Shown piece by piece: positions 55,248 through 63,762 of a DNA stretch of 64,000 bases; the stretch's first letter is position 1; each line of letters begins with the position of its first letter. Under the pieces are notes generated by a model. It saw only the letters and a program-made list of their open reading frames with translations. It was not told where the DNA came from and made no database searches. The DNA comes from Streptomyces nojiriensis (GTDB lineage: Bacteria > Actinomycetota > Actinomycetes > Streptomycetales > Streptomycetaceae), in the NCBI RefSeq assembly GCF_017639205.1, contig NZ_CP071139.1, positions 930,001 to 994,000 of the forward strand. Reading direction: 5' to 3'. Both the position numbers and the translations under genes were made by a program.

Positions 55248-57758
55248 GTGCCGAGTGACCACCTCCCGAGCGATGCGCCCCACCCCTCCCATGACGCCGC
55301 CCACGACGCCGCCCCCGGCTCCGGCCCGCGGGTCGAGCGCCGGTCCCTGCTCCGCCTGGGGGCCCTGCTCGCCGCGGGCGGAGCCGCCGCGCTGGTTCCC
55401 GCACCCGTCGCACACGCCGCGACGCGGGGCCAGGGCACCGACACGGTCACCACCACCTACCGCGGCCGCTCCCCCTACGGCACCGACCAGTGGGCGTACG
55501 TCCCCTTCGACGTCCCCGCCGGAGTCCGGCGGATCTCCGTCGCCACCACCCACGACGCCGCCGCCGGCATCCTGGACCTCGGCATCTTCGGCCCGGCCGG
55601 CTTCCGCGGCTGGTCGGGCGGCGCCCGCTCCGGTTTCACCCTCTCCGCGGCGGACGCCACCCCCGGCTATGTGCCCGGCCCCGTCGAGCCCGGCGCCTGG
55701 TCGGTCATCCTGGGGCCGATGGTCGGCAGCGCCGGCGGTATGGACTGGCAGGTCGACGTCACCGTGCACCTCGGGGAACCGCTGCCCCGGACCCCGTACG
55801 ACATCCTGCCGGGCTCGGTGGCCGGGCGGGGCCCCGGCTGGTACCGCGGCGACCTGCACCTGCACAGCGTCCACTCCGACGGGCAGCGCACGGTGGAGGA
55901 GATCGTCGCGGCCGCCCGCCAGGAAGGGCTGCACTTCATCGCCACGTCCGACCACAACACCAGCTCCACCGGCGTGACCTGGCGCGGCAACATCCCGACC
56001 GACCTGCTGGTCGTCAACGCCGAGGAGGTCACCACCCGCCACGGCCACTGGCTGGCCGTCGGACTGCCGCAGGGCGAATGGGTGGACTGGCGCTACGGGC
56101 CCGCGGACCAGGGAGCCTTCGAGGGCCAGGTCCGGCGCGTGCACAGTCTGGGCGGACTCACGATCGCCGCCCATCCGCTCACTCCGGCGGCGGGATCCTT
56201 CTGGGAGTTCGGCCTCGACCGCGTGGACGCGCTGGAGGTGTGGAACGGACCGTGGACCCTGGACGACGCGGCCAACATCGCCGCCTGGCACGTCATGCTC
56301 TGCCTCGGCAAGCGGGTCGCCGCCGTCGGCAACAGCGACGCGCACAGCCCGGCGGACGCCGTAGGCCGGCCCCACAACGTCGTGTACGCCGCCGGCCTGT
56401 CGACGCCCGCCGTCCTGGACGCGCTGCGGCTGGGCCGGTCGTACGCCGTCGAATCCGCGGCCGTGACCCTGGACTTCACCGCCCGCACCGGCGGAGCGGT
56501 CGCGGGACCGGGTGAGGAACTGCCCCTGTCGTTCTTCGACGCCGTCGACGTGACCTTGAACGTGACGGGTGCTCCAGACAGCATCGCCACCCTGTACACC
56601 GAATGGGGAATCATGGCCGCCACCTGCATCGACGGCAGCGGCACGGGGCAGCTGCGCTGGCGCGGCTGGGGCAAGGCCTCCTTGTTCGCCCGGGCCGAGG
56701 TCCGCCGGCCCAAGCCCGCCTCCACCACCCTGGACCAACTGGTGGCCATCACCAACCCGGTGTGGTTCTACTCCGCGCAACTGCCCCCGTACGACGTCGA
56801 ACGGCGGGTGCTCTTCCACACCGAGCGCCGCCCCGACGGGTCGTGGAGCGGCATGCGTCCACTGCCGGGTGCCGCCGATGCCGGATCCGGCTCGGTCTCC
56901 GGCTCGTTCGCGGGGGTCCAGAGCGCCGTGGCCGGCATGGCGGACGGCTCGGCGGTGGTGCTGGGCATCGCACCCGACAACGGCCTGTGGCTGACCGTCG
57001 TACGGGATTCGGCCACGCTGCAGCCCTGGCAGCGTGTCACGGGGCCGGACGGCTCGTCCGGATTCGCCGTGCGGGAGGCGGACATCGCGGCCTTCCCCGA
57101 CGGCACCTGCCAGATCGTGGTGACGGCCATGGACGGCACCGCCTTCCACCAGCAGCGCCGGGCCGACGGCGGACTGCCCGGGTTCCGGGCCCTGCCCGGC
57201 TTCACCGCGAAGAGCCGCTGGGGCGCCACGAAGGTGTCGATCGCCGCCCTGCCCGACGGGTCAGCCCAACTGCTCGGTTACGGCACGGACGGTGCCATGT
57301 ACCACTGTGCGCGCGGGCGGGACGGCGCGTGGACGGCCTGGGGGCGCCTGCCCGGCTACGACGGTGCCCCGACGTTCTCCGGTCCGGCCTTGGCGATCAC
57401 CGGGATGCCCGACGGGTCGTCCCAGGTCCTCGCGATCGGGCTCGACGGGATGGTGTACCACCAGCTGCGGCGGCCGGACGGTTCCTGGACCGGCTTCCGG
57501 CCCCCGCGGGGCGTCACCACGGCGACCATGGGGGCCAGCGCCATCGGCATCGCCGGGACACCCGACGGCTCGGCCCAGGTCGTGGCGGTCGGGCTCGACG
57601 GACGGATCTGGCACGCCGTCAGGAGGCCGGACGGCTCCTGGACGCCGTTCTCGCAGATACCCGGCCCGAACGGGAGGGACTCCTTCCCCGCGGGACAGGT
57701 GCGCATCACCGCCCTGCGCGACGGCTCCACGCACGTGACGGCCATCAGCGCCGGCTGA
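55248..57758 (+). CDS. Tat-exported CehA/McbA-family PHP metallohydrolase with C-terminal propeller
   Basis: An 836-residue protein. RRSLLRLGALLAAGG is a Tat signal (residues about 30-44). A beta-rich N-terminal module follows, then a PHP domain: GWYRGDLHLHSVHSDGQRTVEEIV, FIATSDHN and AVGNSDAHS carry the metal-binding His/Asp set of CehA/McbA phosphoesterases. The last 280 residues are repeats of DGSAQVLxxxLDGxxxHxxRRPDGSWxxF, five or so blades of a tectonin/DUF346-like propeller. The combination suggests an exported phosphoesterase bound to a sugar polymer or surface. GTG 55248 start. Confidence 0.82.
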   Translation: MPSDHLPSDAPHPSHDAAHDAAPGSGPRVERRSLLRLGALLAAGGAAALVPAPVAHAATRGQGTDTVTTTYRGRSPYGTDQWAYVPFDVPAGVRRISVATTHDAAAGILDLGIFGPAGFRGWSGGARSGFTLSAADATPGYVPGPVEPGAWSVILGPMVGSAGGMDWQVDVTVHLGEPLPRTPYDILPGSVAGRGPGWYRGDLHLHSVHSDGQRTVEEIVAAARQEGLHFIATSDHNTSSTGVTWRGNIPTDLLVVNAEEVTTRHGHWLAVGLPQGEWVDWRYGPADQGAFEGQVRRVHSLGGLTIAAHPLTPAAGSFWEFGLDRVDALEVWNGPWTLDDAANIAAWHVMLCLGKRVAAVGNSDAHSPADAVGRPHNVVYAAGLSTPAVLDALRLGRSYAVESAAVTLDFTARTGGAVAGPGEELPLSFFDAVDVTLNVTGAPDSIATLYTEWGIMAATCIDGSGTGQLRWRGWGKASLFARAEVRRPKPASTTLDQLVAITNPVWFYSAQLPPYDVERRVLFHTERRPDGSWSGMRPLPGAADAGSGSVSGSFAGVQSAVAGMADGSAVVLGIAPDNGLWLTVVRDSATLQPWQRVTGPDGSSGFAVREADIAAFPDGTCQIVVTAMDGTAFHQQRRADGGLPGFRALPGFTAKSRWGATKVSIAALPDGSAQLLGYGTDGAMYHCARGRDGAWTAWGRLPGYDGAPTFSGPALAITGMPDGSSQVLAIGLDGMVYHQLRRPDGSWTGFRPPRGVTTATMGASAIGIAGTPDGSAQVVAVGLDGRIWHAVRRPDGSWTPFSQIPGPNGRDSFPAGQVRITALRDGSTHVTAISAG

Positions 57759-57788
57759 AGGGTGGTGCGGGAGCGGGGTGGCCGTCCC

Positions 57789-60467
57789 TCATGTGCGATG
57801 CCGCCCGTGCTTCATCGTCAGCATGGAATCACGCCATGCTTCGGTGTGGGGATGTTCGGGGCCGAGGAGGCGCTCGGCATCGCCGAGGACCTGTTCCAGC
57901 AGCGTTATGGATTCGGCGGCGCGTCCTGCCTCCCAGTAGGTGGCGGCGAGGTTGGCCTGGGTGGTGAGGGTGTCGGGGTGTTCCCGGCCCAGAGCGCGCT
58001 CACTGTCGGCGAGAGCCTGTTCTTGCAGGGTGATGGATTCGTCGGCACGCCCTGCCTGCCAGTAGGCAACAGCGAGGTTGGCCTGGGTGGTGAGGGTATC
58101 GGGGTGTTCCCGACCGAGGACGCGCCGACGGTCGGCGAGAGCCTGCTCCAGCAGGGTGATGGATTCGTCGGCACGCCCTGCCTGCCAGTAGGCAACAGCG
58201 AGGTTGGCCTGGGTGGTGAGGGTATCGGGGTGTTCCCGACCGAGGACGCGCCGACGGTCGGCGAGGACCTGTTTCTGCAGGGTGACGGCGTCGGCCGTGC
58301 GTCCTGCCTGCAAGTAGGAGGTGGCGAGGTTGGCCCGTGCGGCGAGGGTTCGCGGGTGTTCGGGGCCGAAGATGGGCTCGGCATCGGCGAGGACCTGCTC
58401 TTGCAGGGTCATCGCGTCGGCCGTGCGTCCTGCCTGAAAATACGAGGCGGCGAGATTGGACGCTGCGACGAGGGTTTGGGGATGAGCCGGGCCCACTCCG
58501 CTTCGGCGGGCGGCGAGGACCTGTTCCTGCAGGGCGATGGCCTCTGCAGTCCGTCCCGCCTGGCGGTAGGAAGAGGCGAGATTGGCCCGTGCTGTGAGCG
58601 TGCCGGGGTCATCGGGGCCCAGGATGCGGTCGGTGTCGGCGAGGACCTGCTCTTCCAGGGTGATGGATTCGATGGTGCGTCCTGCCTGCCAGTAGGACGT
58701 GGCGAGGTTGGCCCGTGCCGCGAGGGTCTGCGGGTGTTCGGGGCCGAGGAGGCGCTCGGCGTCGGCGAGGACCTGATCTTGCAGGGCGATGGCGTCGGCG
58801 GTGCGTCCTGCCTGCCAGTAGGAGGCGCCGAGGTTGGCCCGTGCGGCGAGGGTCCGTGGGTGTTCGGGGCCGAGGACGCGCTCGGCATCGTCGGTGAGTC
58901 TCTGCCAGTAGGCAGTGGCCGCTGCCGCGAGACCTGCGTCATCCAGGCTTCGGCCGGCGCGGAAGAGAACCAACGGGCCTTCCGGCTCCCAGAAGTGATC
59001 GCCGGAGTGGTCGGCGAGTACGGCGGTGTTCGATCTCAAGGTCGCGGCAAGGTCCGCGTGCGGCTGATCGACGTCCGGCCAGATACGCAGGAGGGCTTCG
59101 GCATCCGCGATGGCCAAGGCACGCAGGTCTCCTGGGGGTGTCGCTTCGCGGGCGGCCCGGGCGGTGAGAGCGTGCACGCGCACAGCGCGGGGCTCGCGGC
59201 GGGTGTCGCAGTTGAGCAGTGCGTACCGGTGCAGGGTGCGCAGAGCGGCTTGGGCCTGTTCCGATGTGACCGCGTCCGGCGGGTTCTCGGGGGTGACGGC
59301 CGCTTGGGCACGGTGCTGGGTGAGGTAGTCGCAGATGTCGGGTGTGGCCCACAGGGCCTGTGGGTGCCCGGCCGGGTCGAGGAGGGAAGCCAGGCGCAGA
59401 GCCGGTTCCGCGAGTCCTGCGGGTTCGGTGTGCTGAGCGGCATCGAGGGAGAGCAGGAGAGTGGCGGCGACCTGCCGACCGTAGCCCTCGGTGTCGGCCT
59501 CAGGGGGAAGAACCTGGTCGAGCCAGCGACGGCCGTCGGTGAAGCGGGCCAGGTAGTCGGTACAGCTCAGGCCTTCGTTGATCATGTAGGCGGCGGCGTG
59601 GCCGAGTGCGAGCGGCAGGTGCCCGAGTTCGGCGGCCAGCTCGGCGGCGGCAGTGTCCAGGAGGTGCTCGGCGTCGTCGTCGGCGAGACGGGCCTGGAGG
59701 TAGGCGGCGGCTTCGCCGGGCGTGTAGACGTCGACGTTGACCCGCCTGCGGCCACCACCGGTGATACGGGCGTCGTGCAGGCGGGTGGTGGCCAGTACCC
59801 ATCCGCTGCCGGTCCGGCTCACCGGCCACCACCCGTCCATGCCCGACGGGTCGCAGATGTCGTCGAGGACGACCAGCCACCGGCGAGGCGTCGTGGCCAG
59901 CCACGACATGAACGCCCGGGCGTCGTCTTCCGGCTTCTCCCCGGCCGCGCCGGGAGCCGCTACTCGAGCTGCGGCTTGCGCGTAGAGCGTGATGACCTGC
60001 TGCACTTCGGTCGCCGGCGCCCACAACACCAGATCCGTGCCGTCCCCGAGGGCCTCGGCCGCGTAGGAGCAGGTCAGCTGCGACTTCCCCACACCACCGC
60101 CGCCGGTCAGCACGTGAGCGGGCACCGCCGCGTTCCCCGCGGAACGGGCGGCGTCGATCCGCTCCCGCAGCTCGGCGCGTGGCTGGAACGCCGAGGCCAG
60201 TGTGGGAACGGCACCGATCTCCAGCGGCCACTGCACTTCGTCTGCGGCGGCGGCCGGGTGCAGGTGGTACTCATATTGCCGGTTGTCGAAGACCTGACTG
60301 TGCGGGCCGACCGCGTTGTGGGTCGCGTTCCGGCCTGCTCCCACACCCCCGCCGCGCACGTTCATGTGCAGTGCGGGCTTCGGCTCTTCGCGCGCCGGTT
60401 GATCGACGGGTGATCCGGGTTCGGATCCGACCGGCTGCTTCCTGCGGCGCCGCCACTCGGGCGTCAT
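57789..60467 (-). CDS. STAND NTPase (NB-ARC type) with TPR array, NLR-like
   Basis: An 892-residue protein. The N-terminal 70 residues carry GVGAGRNATHNAVGPHSQV (41-59). The NTPase has TGGGGVGKSQL (Walker A, 121-131), WLVVLDDIC (Walker B, about 197-205) and GHLPLALGHAA (GLPL-type motif). From about residue 530 come eight TPR-like units of 42 residues of form LGPEHPxTLAARANLAxSYWQAGRxxxAIxLQEQVLA, then a partial ninth. This is the STAND/NLR plan: sensor repeats, signalling NTPase, N-terminal signal motif. It overlaps the upstream membrane gene as ATGA. A phage- or stress-sensing role is inferred. Confidence 0.85.
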   Translation of the reverse strand: MTPEWRRRRKQPVGSEPGSPVDQPAREEPKPALHMNVRGGGVGAGRNATHNAVGPHSQVFDNRQYEYHLHPAAAADEVQWPLEIGAVPTLASAFQPRAELRERIDAARSAGNAAVPAHVLTGGGGVGKSQLTCSYAAEALGDGTDLVLWAPATEVQQVITLYAQAAARVAAPGAAGEKPEDDARAFMSWLATTPRRWLVVLDDICDPSGMDGWWPVSRTGSGWVLATTRLHDARITGGGRRRVNVDVYTPGEAAAYLQARLADDDAEHLLDTAAAELAAELGHLPLALGHAAAYMINEGLSCTDYLARFTDGRRWLDQVLPPEADTEGYGRQVAATLLLSLDAAQHTEPAGLAEPALRLASLLDPAGHPQALWATPDICDYLTQHRAQAAVTPENPPDAVTSEQAQAALRTLHRYALLNCDTRREPRAVRVHALTARAAREATPPGDLRALAIADAEALLRIWPDVDQPHADLAATLRSNTAVLADHSGDHFWEPEGPLVLFRAGRSLDDAGLAAAATAYWQRLTDDAERVLGPEHPRTLAARANLGASYWQAGRTADAIALQDQVLADAERLLGPEHPQTLAARANLATSYWQAGRTIESITLEEQVLADTDRILGPDDPGTLTARANLASSYRQAGRTAEAIALQEQVLAARRSGVGPAHPQTLVAASNLAASYFQAGRTADAMTLQEQVLADAEPIFGPEHPRTLAARANLATSYLQAGRTADAVTLQKQVLADRRRVLGREHPDTLTTQANLAVAYWQAGRADESITLLEQALADRRRVLGREHPDTLTTQANLAVAYWQAGRADESITLQEQALADSERALGREHPDTLTTQANLAATYWEAGRAAESITLLEQVLGDAERLLGPEHPHTEAWRDSMLTMKHGRHRT

Positions 60468-60916
60468 CGGCGCTCGCTGTTGTCGCCGATCGCGTTGTCA
60501 CGCACATCACCGGCTGCGGCGACGCCGTCCCGGCCGGCCTCGACGTCCGCTGCGAGTCCACGACGGCCACCGGGCGCCGGCGGGTTAAGGCGGCCGACGA
60601 CTTCGGATCCGTCACCGATCGCGTTGCCGATCACGTCTCCGCCGGCGGCGACTCCTCCGCGCCCGGCGCGCACCCGGCGACCGCCGCTGCCGGCGGAGGA
60701 GGAGGTACGTACGAGGGCCACCACCGACACCGCCAGACCCGCCAGGCTGACCACAGCCCCCACGATGCTCGCGGTCCGGTCTCCCGTATCGAGATCGACC
60801 AGCACCGCCACCCCGATCAAGCCGACCGCAGCAGCACCTGCCACCAGCGCAACCACCCACACGGCGACCCGTTGCGGTCCCGAAAGTCCTGCCATCCCTG
60901 CACCCCGCCTACTCAT
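60464..60916 (-). CDS. Two-helix membrane protein with two C-terminal signalling motifs
   Basis: A 150-residue protein. Helix 1 is VAVWVVALVAGAAAVGLIGVAVLV (17-40) and helix 2 is IVGAVVSLAGLAVSVVALV (51-69). The C-terminal half is Gly/Ala/Arg-rich and holds two copies of a motif: GVAAGGDVIGNAIGDGSEV (88-106) and GVAAAGDVRDNAIGDNSER (131-149). The stop overlaps the STAND ATG. Probable effector or membrane adaptor of the STAND protein. ATG 60895 is an alternative start. Confidence 0.72.
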   Translation of the reverse strand: MSRRGAGMAGLSGPQRVAVWVVALVAGAAAVGLIGVAVLVDLDTGDRTASIVGAVVSLAGLAVSVVALVRTSSSAGSGGRRVRAGRGGVAAGGDVIGNAIGDGSEVVGRLNPPAPGGRRGLAADVEAGRDGVAAAGDVRDNAIGDNSERR

Positions 60917-61254
60917 CCCGAAGACCGTCAGATGGCCTCAGGTGAGGACCGTAACGCGGGTTGGATCCGGTGGGGAACCAGATGCCGAAACGGCGTACGC
61001 GTGAAGGTGCGCAGCCGGATGCACCGCTACACAGTTGATCGTTTCTGCTGGACCGCCGGGCCGCTTGCGGCGGCCAACGGTCAGGCACGATGCGGTGTGA
61101 TCTGTGAGGCGTGCAAGGAGGCCGTTGCGGTCATCGACGAGCGCCGGCCACTCGACATGCGGAACGGCAACAGGGTTTCTCCCGCCCCGCCTGTCGGGTT
61201 GCGTCAGCGGGTCGGGCAGACGTCCTGGGTGACCTTGCCGGCCTTGCCGCCGCT
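60917..61254. other. Intergenic region, no gene supported
   Basis: About 340 bases upstream of the STAND operon. Frames on both strands run through it but lack a ribosome site and family resemblance. A Cys-containing frame (CGVICEACKEA near 61095) was seen but not supported. It presumably holds the operon promoter. Confidence 0.45.
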
Positions 61255-61998
61255 CGTCGCGGGGTCCAGGGTCGGGGACATAGGAAGCAAGCGCGACGAG
61301 GCCGTCCACCTCAACTACCTGTCCTGGGCCTACAACATGTGCCTCTACGACACCACGCCGCCCTGACCACCGCACAGGCCGCCCTCGCCGCGGCCCGCGA
61401 GAGCGACGACCAGCTCCAGGTGGGGTGGGCCCTGGGCTACACGGCCGGAGCACTTCACCGACTCGGCCGCGCCGAAGAGTCCCTCAACTGGGCCCGGGAA
61501 GCCGCCGACCAGCTCGGCCGGCAGACCGGCGCACCAAGCCGCCTCGCCGAACTGACCATCCTCAACACCCTTGGCCAGAACCTGCGCCAGGCCGGACGCG
61601 CACGGGAAGCCCTGGCCATCCACCGGCGCAGCCGATCCATCTGCCACGCCGGCATCCCGGGAAAGCCACAAGAGCTGATCGGCCTCTACCTGGCAGTGAC
61701 CCAACAGCACATCGGCAACGACCTCGCCGCCCTCCACCGCTGGAACGAGGCAGAAGAACCCCTGCGCTACGCGCTGACCCGATTCGAGGCAGCGCGGATG
61801 CCCGCCTGGAGCGAACCGGCCCGCCTCGACCTCGGCATCGTCCTGCGCCACCTCACCCGCCACCAGGAAGCCCACGCGGTCCTCACCAACGCCCACGATG
61901 CCCTCGGCCTGCTGAACAACCCCCGCCGGATCGAAGCCGCCGACGAACTCCGCCGACTCGATTCCACGCGTAACCGCGCTGCTCACCCGCCAAGTTGA
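61255..61998 (+). pseudogene. Decayed TPR/STAND-type gene, 5'-truncated and frameshifted
   Basis: One frame reads GSKRDEAVHLNYLSWAYNMCLYD and ends at 61366; the next frame continues HAALTTAQAALAAARESDDQLQVGWALGYTAGALHRLGR to the stop at 61998. A two-base duplication (AC) at about 61350 explains the shift. The joined protein is a TPR C-terminus like those of SARP/STAND regulators (LGQNLRQAGRAREALAIHRRS, PAWSEPARLDLGIVLRHL). The N-terminal NTPase or DNA-binding part is absent, so this is a remnant. Confidence 0.65.
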
Positions 61999-62081
61999 CG
62001 AACGGGCCTCACGAGCCCCACCTGTCACGCCGCTGGGGCGGGCGCACCGCGCCGGAGAGCGCCCCGCCCGCCCCCGGGTCG

Positions 62082-63252
62082 TCACCCGTGGTGCAGCAGG
62101 CTCGTCACCAGCTCGCGCGGCAGCCCATGGGTGTCGTGGAGGTAGTGGAAGTCCTCCTGCGTCAGCGGGCCCCGGAACCGGGGGCGGTCCAGCACCTGCC
62201 GCCCGCGGTCCAGGAGCCGGCGGAACCGGCGCTCCTCCTCGCGCAGGATCCGGCGTACCTCGCCCGGGTCCATGTCCTGCCGGAAGTGGTCCAGTGTGTG
62301 CCGGACCAGTTCGTCCGGCAGGTCCTCGATGCCCCGAGAGGAGTCCTCCCGCCACAGCACGGTGAGCATCCGTCGCACCAGGCGTCGCAGCACGTAGCCC
62401 TGCCCGGTGTTGGCCGGGCGCACGCCGTCGCCGAGTACCACGACGGCCGAGCGCAGGTGGTCGCAGACCACGCGCAGCGACCGTTCGTCCAGGGGCCACA
62501 GGGCCGGTACGAGGTTGCGCCAGGGGTCGAAGACGTCGCACTCGAACACGGACGGCTTGCCCTGGAGCAGGGAGGCGAGCCGTTCCAGGCCGAGTCCGGT
62601 GTCCACGTTGCGCTGGGGAAGGGGTACCAGGGAACCGTCGTCGAGTCGGCGGTGGGTCATCGTCACGTGGTTCCACACCTCCACCCAGCGGTCGTCGCGG
62701 GTGGGCGTCGACTCGGGCGGTCCGTCGCCGTTCCACAGGAAGATCTCCGAGTCGGGGCCGCACGGTCCGACGGGCCCGTTGGACCACCAGTTGTCCTCCA
62801 CGGTGAGTTCGACGGGGACTCCGAGCTTCTCCCACAGCTCCTGGGAAGCGGTGTCGGGCCCGGTCCGGTCGTCGCCGGCGTGGACGGTGGCGTACAGCCG
62901 GCCGGGATCCACGCCCAGCCCCTCGGTGAGGAGCCCGTATCCCCAGTCGAGACTGAGCGGGCCGTCGTAGTCGCCCAACGACCAGGTGCCGAGCATCTCG
63001 AAGACCGTCAGGTGGGTGGCGTCGCCGACCTCCTCCAGGTCCGTGGTGCGCAGACAGCGCTGGACGTTGACCAGGCGCCTGCCCAGCGGGTGGGAGCGGC
63101 CCTCCAGGTACGGGGTGAGCGGGTGCATGCCGGAAGTGGTGAAGAGTACGGGGTCGCCGGGGGGGTGGCAGCAGCGTCGAGCCGACGATACGGCGGTGCT
63201 CGCGCTCTTCGAAGTATTCGACGAACGTTCTGGTCAGCTGCTCGGTGTTCAT
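62082..63252 (-). pseudogene. Truncated alanyl-tRNA-synthetase-like gene with a homopolymer frameshift
   Basis: The first frame, from ATG 63252 (AAGGAG upstream), reads MNTEQLTRTFVEYFEEREHRRIVGS then TLLPPP. The 7-C run (63159-63165 on the plus strand) shifts the frame; with one C fewer it continues PGDPVLFTTSGMHPLTPYLEG, VNVQRCLRTTDLEEVGD and FEMLGTWSLGDY, the AlaRS class II catalytic core, then WEVWNHVTMT-like, NVDTGLGLERLASLLQG and FRHxxx end blocks. It stops after LHDTHGLPRELVTSLLHHG, so the editing and C-Ala domains are missing (about 390 of 880 residues). NCBI-type annotation would be an alanine-tRNA ligase-related protein. Active function needs the run length checked. Confidence 0.7.
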
Positions 63253-63499
63253 GGGGGTGACTCCTTCGCGTCGAGCGGGAGAGGCACCGGAGAACGGGAC
63301 CGTGCAGTCTCCGACCGGGGGCAAGGGCGCCACGGCACGACCGACGGACCGTTGTCCGGTCGCCGGGGAGAGGAGAAGGTCAGGCGGCGGCAACCGGCGA
63401 GCTGGTCGCTCGCGCGGTCGCGGTGGTGCTGGGGCCGGTGACGTTCATGCGGCCAACCATAGTGCGAGCCTGCCGCCGGTGCTCGGGTATTTCGCGCCG
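63253..63499. other. Intergenic region upstream of the AlaRS-like gene
   Basis: About 250 bases between the AlaRS-like start and the repeat copy D. It presumably carries the promoter of the AlaRS-like gene. No gene is supported. Confidence 0.4.
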
Positions 63500-63630
63500 G
63501 CGGCAGGGGTGGGGGCGTTCTGGACGTACTCGGGTGCCCCGACAACCTGGGGGTCCCCGGACGGAGTCTGGGGGATGAGGTGCCGTGCCGGGCGGGCCGG
63601 GCCCGGCGAGATCCGGAAGAGACGGCCTAG
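63500..63630. repeat. Repeat element, copy D, 5'-truncated
   Basis: The core GTACTCGGGTGCCCCGACAAC and right end GATCCGGAAGAGACGGCCTAG match copies A and B; the left end is missing. About 35 extra bases (CTGGGGGTCCCC...GGGGGATG, near 63547-63577) interrupt the core. Placed just before the HTH-like frame at the window end. Confidence 0.7.
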
Positions 63631-63762
63631 TAGGGCTTGGTCAGGTTGGGGCTGGTGTGGGTATGCCGCGGTGGCAGGTGGGGCATGCGCCGGTCCATGT
63701 CGCGAGGAGGGTCTGTAGCTCGCGGACGATGCGGTAGAGGCTCAGGCCGGCGTGGTGTCTCG

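Noticed and set aside
57905..58942. Regular 126-base repeats considered as a CRISPR array
   Set aside because: They code for TPR units in frame, with no spacers and no cas genes.
60938..61453. Minus frame upstream of the STAND operon
   Set aside because: No ribosome site, no family similarity, and it overlaps the decayed TPR gene's coding frame.
63640..63735. Minus-strand segment reading LYRIVRELQTLLATWTGACPTCHRG
   Set aside because: Looks like a possible fragment of a coding end, but too short and unrecognised to support a gene or transposase.
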